DNA of 36,771 nt from contig PBOL01000039.1 in the NCBI GenBank assembly GCA_002725315.1, positions 1 to 36,771 on the forward strand, read 5' to 3'. The number at the start of each line of letters is the position of its first letter. The first letter of the stretch is position 1. Both the position numbers and the translations under genes were made by a program. Below, in pieces: positions 32,117-36,771 of the stretch. The notes beneath the pieces are model-generated. The model was not told where the DNA came from. It made no database searches and was given only the letters and a program-made list of their open reading frames with translations. The stretch is from Methanobacteriota archaeon (GTDB lineage Archaea; Thermoplasmatota; Poseidoniia; Poseidoniales; Thalassarchaeaceae).

Positions 32117-33235
32117 GTGAAGCACCTGATCGATAGAGTCCTGGAACTTCAAGGCGATGAATCACAGGCACCTGTGATGACGGAAGTCGAAGATGCGCCG
32201 GACCTCGAGAACCTTCTGAAGTCACTACAGCCAAAAATCAGAGTCTTTGGTTGTGGAGGGTGTGGATCAAACACTGTAGCTAGGCTAGAGCATGAAGGGT
32301 TGTTCGACGGAGAATACGTCAAGGGGATGGCAGTCAACACCGATGCTCAGCACCTTCTGAGGGTCAACGTGGAGAACAAGGTCCTCATTGGTCGCTCCGC
32401 CCGAGGCAGGGGGGCAGGTGGCGACCCAGAGAAGGGAGAGCAGGCGGCATACGAGTCAGAGCGTGTGCTAAAAACAGAGGTGGAGGAATGCGATTTGGCA
32501 TTCATCACCGCGGGCCTCGGCGGCGGTACCGGCACTGGTAGTGCCCACGTCGTCGCCAGGCTCGCAAAGGCATCGGAGGCGCTGACTATTGCAGTCGTGA
32601 GCTATCCCTTCGTATCCGAGGGAGCGGTTCGAAGACAGAATGCAGAATGGGGCCTTGAGAGACTCAGAGAGGTCTGTGACACGGTGATTGTTCTGCCCAA
32701 CGAGAGGCTTCTGGAGGGTGATGGTGTCAGGGATCTTCCACTTGACGCAGCCTTCAGGGTCGCAGACGAGTTGCTGATGAGGAGTATCTCCGGGGTTTCG
32801 GAAATGATTGCGAAGGAAGGAGTGGTGAACCTTGACTTCCAAGATCTCAGGTCGGTAATGGAAAACGGAGGTGGAGTTGCAATGATCGGACTTGGCGAGG
32901 CTACAGCTGAAGAGGGTGCAGAGAAGGCAACCATGGAGGCCTTGCAATCTCCACTTCTTGACATTGACATCTCAGATGCCAGAGGTGCTCTGGTGAATGT
33001 TGTCGGAGGTCCGGGGTTAACTCTGGGAGAGGCCGAACAATGCGCCAAGACAATTAGAGAAAGCATCAATCCCTATGCAAGGATGATATGGGGAGTCACC
33101 ACTGACGAGTCAATGGGCAATGATATCAGAGTCCTACTAGTTCTTACAGGGGTGAAAAGCGAGCAGATACACGGCGCTACTCTCCACACTCAAATGAAGA
33201 ACCTAAGGAATCGCACGGTCGAATTTGTCAGTTAG
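32117..33235 (+). CDS. ftsZ: Cell division GTPase FtsZ
   Basis: Tubulin-family GTPase that forms the division ring. GTP-binding features: KIRVFGCGGCGSNTVARL, AVNTDAQHL, the signature GGGTGTGSAHVVA, and the synergy loop NLDFQDLRSVM with the catalytic NxDxxD. At 372 residues from GTG 32117 it has an N-terminal extension of about 50 residues before the GTPase fold, as in archaeal FtsZ. The longest open frame begins at GTG 32063, but its first residues (WYCSGAIVILYS) look like a translated leader, so a start at 32117 or later is preferred; this remains uncertain. It sits directly upstream of secE, spt5 and ribosomal stalk genes. Confidence 0.93.
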   Translation: MKHLIDRVLELQGDESQAPVMTEVEDAPDLENLLKSLQPKIRVFGCGGCGSNTVARLEHEGLFDGEYVKGMAVNTDAQHLLRVNVENKVLIGRSARGRGAGGDPEKGEQAAYESERVLKTEVEECDLAFITAGLGGGTGTGSAHVVARLAKASEALTIAVVSYPFVSEGAVRRQNAEWGLERLREVCDTVIVLPNERLLEGDGVRDLPLDAAFRVADELLMRSISGVSEMIAKEGVVNLDFQDLRSVMENGGGVAMIGLGEATAEEGAEKATMEALQSPLLDIDISDARGALVNVVGGPGLTLGEAEQCAKTIRESINPYARMIWGVTTDESMGNDIRVLLVLTGVKSEQIHGATLHTQMKNLRNRTVEFVS

Positions 33236-33275
33236 TCGGGCCTGACATGTTTCCACATTCTATATCCCCGTCGTC

Positions 33276-33283
33276 CTTAAATG
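33276..33283 (+). promoter_or_regulatory. Candidate TATA box for the secE-spt5-ribosomal protein operon
   Basis: CTTAAATG lies about 41 bases before the secE ATG at 33321, in the 85-base gap after ftsZ. A start about 26 bases downstream would leave a short leader that includes GGTGGTAGC, the secE ribosome site. An alternative element TTCTATATCC lies at 33257-33266. Confidence 0.35.
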
Positions 33284-33320
33284 GGGTCTGTAGGTCGCCG
33301 AGATGCTTCTTGGTGGTAGC

Positions 33321-33584
33321 ATGGCTGTTGAAAATTCCAATGTGGGACGCGTCGAGGAGCTCGCACAGTCGTGGCAAGACGAAATAGAAGGGCGCGTCAA
33401 GGGCCTTCAAACCGGTTCTTATGCAAGGATTCTGAAGATGGCAAAAAAGCCGTCTAAGCAAGAGTTCAGGCAAACTGTAATCGTCTGTGGAATTGGGATG
33501 TTCGTTCTTGGAGCGATAGGTTTCCTTATTCTTGCCCTCATGGTAAACGTCTTCCCATCATTCTTTGGATGGTTGACAGGATAG
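33321..33584 (+). CDS. secE: Preprotein translocase subunit SecE (Sec61-gamma)
   Basis: Small membrane subunit that clamps SecY in the protein-conducting channel. The C-terminal half shows the amphipathic surface helix and transmembrane helix of the family: KPSKQEFRQTVIVCGIGMFV followed by LGAIGFLILALMVNVFP. The N-terminal half is a hydrophilic extension of about 45 residues, longer than the minimal archaeal form. The ATG at 33321 has GGTGGTAGC upstream. It is followed by spt5, which begins 8 bases after the stop, the classic archaeal order. Confidence 0.9.
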   Translation: MAVENSNVGRVEELAQSWQDEIEGRVKGLQTGSYARILKMAKKPSKQEFRQTVIVCGIGMFVLGAIGFLILALMVNVFPSFFGWLTG

Positions 33585-33592
33585 GTGGGGTA

Positions 33593-34459
33593 ATGTCAGA
33601 GGCTTTCACGGTATACCTACGAAGCGGAGAGAAGGTCCTTCTAATGCAGAGGGCCGACGAGGTGGGTGACTTCCCAGGAGCATGGGATGGGATATATGGA
33701 ATAGGTGATCATGGCGACCTAGATTCAATAGTTGCTAGGATTACAGAATGCACAGGAATAGAGGCTGACAAACTGGAGATAGTTAGAACGGGAATGGCAA
33801 GAGGTTTGGCTTATGGAAACCGTTTGAATGACGTTACTCCGATATTGTTTGTCACAGAAGAGGTTGATGTGAATCCTGGTACTCTGTACAAGGGATTCGA
33901 GTGGGTAGACCCTGGGAGGATACATGAGAAGGAGTACGCAACCCCTCAACTAAAGGAGATGTACGGTGACGTTGCATCATACCTCTACATCCTGAAGACT
34001 TCAATAGGCCAAGAGCAGAACGTAGCAACTGAGATCAGAGCCAGACTCTCGGGGACCGGATCATTGAAGGACATACAAGACAAGATTTTCGGAGTCTTGA
34101 GTCCACACTTCATGAAAGGATACATCTTCGTTGAAGCAACTGCAATGCACCATGTTCAGAAGCTTATTGGCAGGGTAGGCGTCGGAGTGACGCCCCTCAA
34201 GAATTGTAGCAAGGTACTAGACGGAGAAAGCCCCTTGGAGGATGTTCTGCCCTACTTAGAGCCCAAGGCGGCAACCTCGGGAATAGAGGAGGGTTGCATT
34301 GTCGAAATATCTGGCGGAGCATTCCGTGGTCAGGCAGCTAGAGTGACAAGAGTGGCGGAATCTAAGGAGGAAGTAACCGTCGAATTGTTCGAGGCGGCGG
34401 TTCCAGTCGCCCTCACAGTTAGAGCCGATCAAGTCAGGGTTACCCAGAGGGTAGAGTAA
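33593..34459 (+). CDS. spt5: Transcription elongation factor Spt5 with an N-terminal Nudix-like domain
   Basis: Spt5 (NusG homologue) keeps RNA polymerase processive with Spt4. In 288 residues two parts can be seen. Residues 128-222 are the NGN domain (YILKTSIGQEQNVATEI, MKGYIFVEA) and 228-285 the KOW domain (SGIEEGCIVEISGGAFRGQ, then EVTVELFEAAVPVALTVRA), which is a full-length archaeal Spt5. Residues 3-125 are an extra domain with Nudix-fold marks: KVLLMQRADEVGDFPGAWDG, a box-like helix ending ITECTGIE, and KGFEWVDPGRI. The Nudix box is degenerate: of the RExxEE catalytic group only one Glu is seen, so it is probably not a hydrolase. The ATG at 33593 follows GGTGGGGTA. Confidence 0.9.
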   Translation: MSEAFTVYLRSGEKVLLMQRADEVGDFPGAWDGIYGIGDHGDLDSIVARITECTGIEADKLEIVRTGMARGLAYGNRLNDVTPILFVTEEVDVNPGTLYKGFEWVDPGRIHEKEYATPQLKEMYGDVASYLYILKTSIGQEQNVATEIRARLSGTGSLKDIQDKIFGVLSPHFMKGYIFVEATAMHHVQKLIGRVGVGVTPLKNCSKVLDGESPLEDVLPYLEPKAATSGIEEGCIVEISGGAFRGQAARVTRVAESKEEVTVELFEAAVPVALTVRADQVRVTQRVE

Positions 34460-34541
34460 GGAAAATGGTCAATATTTTGTCCATGCATCATCATCAAATA
34501 GGGAGAGCAGGTCGGCGGGTTCCGCGGAAAGAGGTGATTCC

Positions 34542-34820
34542 ATGTCAGCACGTAACGAGACCCCACACAAAGTCTTGCAGACTCTAGGGCAAAAGACGTG
34601 CAATGGTTCGTGGGATGCTTCAACTGAGAATTTGACTATGGACCAGGTCAAGAGCGTAGCAGAATCACAAAAGGATCGCTTGACCGGTAAGTCGCTTTAT
34701 GCGAGATGCAGAGAGGTGATGGGAACTTGTGTCTCTATGCGTGTTAGGGTAGAAGGGATGGAGCCGAAAGATGCTCTGAATGCAATGAGCGAGGGGGCAT
34801 TTAACGAGCATTTCAGTTAA
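34542..34820 (+). CDS. rpl11: Ribosomal protein uL11, C-terminal domain only
   Basis: uL11 sits at the base of the ribosomal stalk on the GTPase-associated region of 23S rRNA. This 92-residue product matches only the C-terminal RNA-binding domain: TENLTMDQVKSVAESQKDR and VMGTCVSMRVRVEGMEPKDAL correspond to the archaeal GNLTxEQV and LGTCxSMGVTVEGxDP segments. The N-terminal half (about 70 residues, with the flexible proline-rich hinge and factor-interacting surface) is absent. ATG 34542 is preceded by GAGGTGATTCC, a perfect extended ribosome site, so this is a designed start. Only 82 bases separate it from spt5, too few to encode the missing part. Gene order (spt5, L11, L1, L10, L12) agrees with the assignment. 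Confidence 0.85.
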   Translation: MSARNETPHKVLQTLGQKTCNGSWDASTENLTMDQVKSVAESQKDRLTGKSLYARCREVMGTCVSMRVRVEGMEPKDALNAMSEGAFNEHFS

Positions 34821-34831
34821 AGTTCACGAAT

Positions 34832-34860
34832 TGCGGGAGAGGTGAACCTCGCTTACCGCA
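34832..34860 (+). promoter_or_regulatory. Two-stem hairpin in the leader of the L1 gene
   Basis: TGCGG (34832-34836) pairs with CCGCA (34856-34860) and encloses GAGGT/ACCTC (34839-34850), leaving unequal internal loops of GA and GCTTA. It ends 12 bases before the L1 ATG, next to its ribosome site. L1 of methanogens is known to bind its own mRNA at a structure of this general kind, two helices and an asymmetric internal loop. The link here is inferred. Confidence 0.4.
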
Positions 34861-34872
34861 GAGGTGAGAAAA

Positions 34873-35517
34873 ATGAGAGAAAATCTGCAGGCAGCGATTC
34901 AAGAGGCGATTGACGGCGCACCCGAGAGGGGGTTCGTAGAATCAATTGAGATTTCCTTCACAATCAAGGACGTTGACCTGAAAATTCCAACAAATAGGAT
35001 TCAGGAAGAGGTTCGTCTTCCATCAGGAAGAGGTAAGCCAGTCAAAATAGCTATGTTTGCAGGTGGGGAAATGGCTGCCAAGGCAAAGGCTGCTGGGATA
35101 GACGTCATCGATCCTTCTACAATAGAAGACCTGGGGGGCAATAGGCAGAGAGCCAGAAAGGTGGCTAAGCAATTCGACTTCTTCCTCTCTGAAATTCCCC
35201 ACATGGGTACTGTTGGTAGGTTCCTCGGAGGCGTTCTCGGTCCCAGAGGTAAGATGCCCCGACCAGTTCCGCCAACTCTGGATCCATCGGCTTTGGCCTC
35301 TGGTCTGAAGGACACAGCGATTGTTCGTTCTAGAGACAAAGTCACGTTCCACACTGCACTGGGTTCTAGAGAACAGGGTATTGACGACCTGACTTCTAAT
35401 GCCGTAGCTATCTGGGATAGGGTCACTGGAAAGCTCGAGAGGGGCGCGGGAAATATTCGCTCTTGCTACGTCAAGACTTCAATGGGTCCCTCAATTAGGG
35501 TAGAGGTGATTCTTTGA
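34873..35517 (+). CDS. rpl1: Ribosomal protein uL1
   Basis: Forms the mobile L1 stalk of the large subunit that guides deacylated tRNA out of the E site; in archaea it also represses its own mRNA. Recognised from VDLKIPTNRIQEEVRLPSGR, KIAMFAGGEMAAKAKAAG, FLSEIPHMGTVGRFLGGVLGP and the rRNA-binding GPRGKMPRPVPP segment. From ATG 34873 it has 214 residues. The GTG at 34864 is part of the ribosome site GAGGTGAG and is probably not the start. It follows the L11 gene by 52 bases that form a hairpin, and its stop overlaps the TTG start of L10. Confidence 0.95.
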   Translation: MRENLQAAIQEAIDGAPERGFVESIEISFTIKDVDLKIPTNRIQEEVRLPSGRGKPVKIAMFAGGEMAAKAKAAGIDVIDPSTIEDLGGNRQRARKVAKQFDFFLSEIPHMGTVGRFLGGVLGPRGKMPRPVPPTLDPSALASGLKDTAIVRSRDKVTFHTALGSREQGIDDLTSNAVAIWDRVTGKLERGAGNIRSCYVKTSMGPSIRVEVIL

Positions 35518-36533
35518 TTCCCAAGGTTGCTGAGTGGAAAAAGGATCGAGTTTCGATGCTTGCAGAGATATTCAGTAGCGATGGCGTAGTTGCTGTTGTG
35601 GATGTTTCTGGGGTTCCTGCGAGCAATATGATAGATATGCGAAATACCCTTCGTGATAGGATGTCCATTACTATGGCCAAGAAGTCTCTCATGAGGATTG
35701 CCTGGACAGAGGCTGGGAGAACTCCTGAGGAGTTAGAGGTCCTTCTTGAAGGGGCAGAACAGCCATGCGTTGTGCACAGCAACTCGATGAACGCATTCGA
35801 AATATTCAGTGAGCTTGAGAAAACGCGTCAGGGACGTCCTGCAAAGGCTGGAGAAAGGTTTCCAGAACAAATCACCATTCCTGCGGGACCAACGGAATTT
35901 GGTCCTGGTCCAATAGTTGGTGAATTCAACGCAGTTGGTATTCCTGCTAAAATTGACAAAGGCAAGGTCGCAATACAAAGAGACACGACGTTTGAGCAGG
36001 GGGATGAGATTTCAGCCGATCTAGGAATCATGCTTGCAAAGCTTGGAGTGAACCCAATAGAAATTGGTCTGATTCTAACGGGAGCCGTAGAAGGCGGACA
36101 CATATTTTCATCTTCAGATCTTGACTTAGATACAGACGGCCTGCGAAATGACATCGTCAGAGCTACTTCTGGCTCATTCAATCTGGCTTGTAATATTGGT
36201 TGGTTCTCTGCAATCACTACTCCGACACTGATTTCCAAGGCTGCAAGCGAGGCTTTGTCAGTTGCCCTAGAGGCTGACATCGTTAACGATGCCACCGCAG
36301 CCTTCATCCTATCACGGGCTCAGTCTCGTGCACTGTCCCTAGCAGGACAATTAGATTCCAATGCTCTTGATGACGAGTTGCGCGCTAGTTTGGTGGGCGC
36401 CGCGTCAACGAGTACTGATGCCGTCCCCTCTGAGACGGCAACGGCAGAAGAGGCAGAAGATGCTGCTGCTGAGGAAGAAGAAGAGGTAGAAGAGGATGCC
36501 GGGTTCGGAGGACTCGGTGACCTATTCGGATGA
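35514..36533 (+). CDS. rpl10: Ribosomal protein uL10 (P0 stalk base)
   Basis: Anchors the L12 dimers that recruit translation factors. The N-terminal rRNA-binding domain has [20 protein letters not shown] and [11 protein letters not shown]. The middle holds the archaeal/eukaryotic insertion ([21 protein letters not shown]). The C-terminal helices serve as L12 docking sites, and an acidic tail ends in FGGLGDLFG, the factor-binding peptide shared with L12. At 339 residues it is standard. The start is TTG at 35514: GAGGTGAT lies just before it and the codon overlaps the L1 stop (TTGA), so both initiation and coupling are clear. The L12 gene follows after 16 bases. Confidence 0.94.
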   Translation: MIPKVAEWKKDRVSMLAEIFSSDGVVAVVDVSGVPASNMIDMRNTLRDRMSITMAKKSLMRIAWTEAGRTPEELEVLLEGAEQPCVVHSNSMNAFEIFSELEKTRQGRPAKAGERFPEQITIPAGPTEFGPGPIVGEFNAVGIPAKIDKGKVAIQRDTTFEQGDEISADLGIMLAKLGVNPIEIGLILTGAVEGGHIFSSSDLDLDTDGLRNDIVRATSGSFNLACNIGWFSAITTPTLISKAASEALSVALEADIVNDATAAFILSRAQSRALSLAGQLDSNALDDELRASLVGAASTSTDAVPSETATAEEAEDAAAEEEEEVEEDAGFGGLGDLFG

Positions 36534-36549
36534 AAAAAAGGTGAATGAA

Positions 36550-36771
36550 ATGGAATATGTATATGCTGCAATGTTGTTGCATTCTGCAGGAAAGGGCATC
36601 GATGACAAGGCCGTAAGCTCAGTGCTGAAGGCTGCCGGAGTCGAGGCGGACGGGGCCAGAGTAACGGCCCTAGTTGCCTCACTCAATGAGGTTGACATCG
36701 ATGAGGCCATGGCGACCGCGGTCGCCGCCCCGGTGGCCTCGGCTGCTCCGTCTGCTTCTTCCGGAGGAGCG
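36550..36771 (+). CDS. rpl12: Ribosomal protein P1/L12 (archaeal), cut by window edge
   Basis: The 74 visible residues show the archaeal P1/L12 pattern: [20 protein letters not shown], then a helical dimerisation domain ([20 protein letters not shown]) and the start of the Ala/Pro-rich hinge ([15 protein letters not shown]). The acidic C-terminal tail that should end in a GLxxLFG-like peptide lies outside the window. The ATG at 36550 follows GGTGAATGAA. It completes the L11-L1-L10-L12 order. Confidence 0.92.
   Translation, partial: MEYVYAAMLLHSAGKGIDDKAVSSVLKAAGVEADGARVTALVASLNEVDIDEAMATAVAAPVASAAPSASSGGA

Noticed and set aside
34460-34541. Search for a hidden or frameshifted L11 N-terminal half
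   Set aside because: Only 82 bases lie between the spt5 stop and the L11 start, and none of the frames resembles the roughly 70-residue domain.
36430-36510. GAAGA-rich simple repeat near the end of the L10 gene
   Set aside because: It encodes the conserved acidic tail of the stalk protein, expected for the family.

Overview
The window is archaeal. It carries eukaryote-type information genes (L21e, RpoF/Rpo4, Pus10, Sec61-gamma/SecE, Spt5, an L10/P0 stalk protein with an acidic tail) in known archaeal gene orders, together with FtsZ and a CDP-alcohol phosphotransferase of archaeal lipid synthesis. Alongside these are a secreted M14 carboxypeptidase, a sodium-coupled symporter and small membrane proteins. 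Gene density is high. Many starts follow GAGGTGA-type ribosome binding sites, and several starts are TTG or GTG. The best fit is a free-living marine Euryarchaeon of the Marine Group II (Poseidoniales) kind; this assignment is an inference from gene content.

Layout. 1-4753 (minus): M14 carboxypeptidase, NSS symporter and NAD(P)HX repair enzyme nnr, which runs off the left edge. 4852-6559 (plus): MscS channel and a compact phosphoglycerate mutase. 6543-7790 (minus): membrane-anchored protein that may be a degenerate kinase. 7872-12160 (plus): HAD phosphatase, cis-prenyltransferase, Nudix, RidA, cupin, phosphohexomutase, tRNA-Thr(CGT). 12161-13438 (minus): pgk. 13493-15089 (plus): M24 peptidase and a DUF59-like protein. 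15096-16664 (minus): HhH/coiled-coil/zinc protein, [2Fe-2S] ferredoxin and a 54-residue membrane protein. 16766-20893 (minus): DUF971, Pus10, L21e, RpoF, DUF655, KsgA. 20983-23026 (plus): a Trp-rich conserved protein and an SRPBCC-epimerase fusion. 23031-27627 (minus): DnaJ-like protein, giant RND exporter and small membrane protein. 27717-29595 (plus): FAH-family enzyme and amidohydrolase. 29598-30755 (minus): Ca2+/H+ exchanger. 30809-36771 (plus): Fap7-like kinase, CDP-alcohol phosphotransferase, ftsZ, secE, spt5, L11, L1, L10, L12 (cut by the right edge).

How the genes fit together. The peptidase and symporter suggest extracellular peptide breakdown followed by amino-acid uptake. The HAD/UppS/phosphohexomutase run suggests polyprenyl-linked glycan supply. 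pgk and gpmA belong to lower glycolysis/gluconeogenesis. The right end is the conserved secretion/transcription/translation cluster, and it holds the two most surprising features: Spt5 has a degenerate Nudix-like domain fused to its N terminus, and the neighbouring L11 gene encodes only the C-terminal RNA-binding domain.

No gene-free stretch longer than 300 bases exists in the window. I saw no CRISPR array, insertion sequence, rRNA or integrase.
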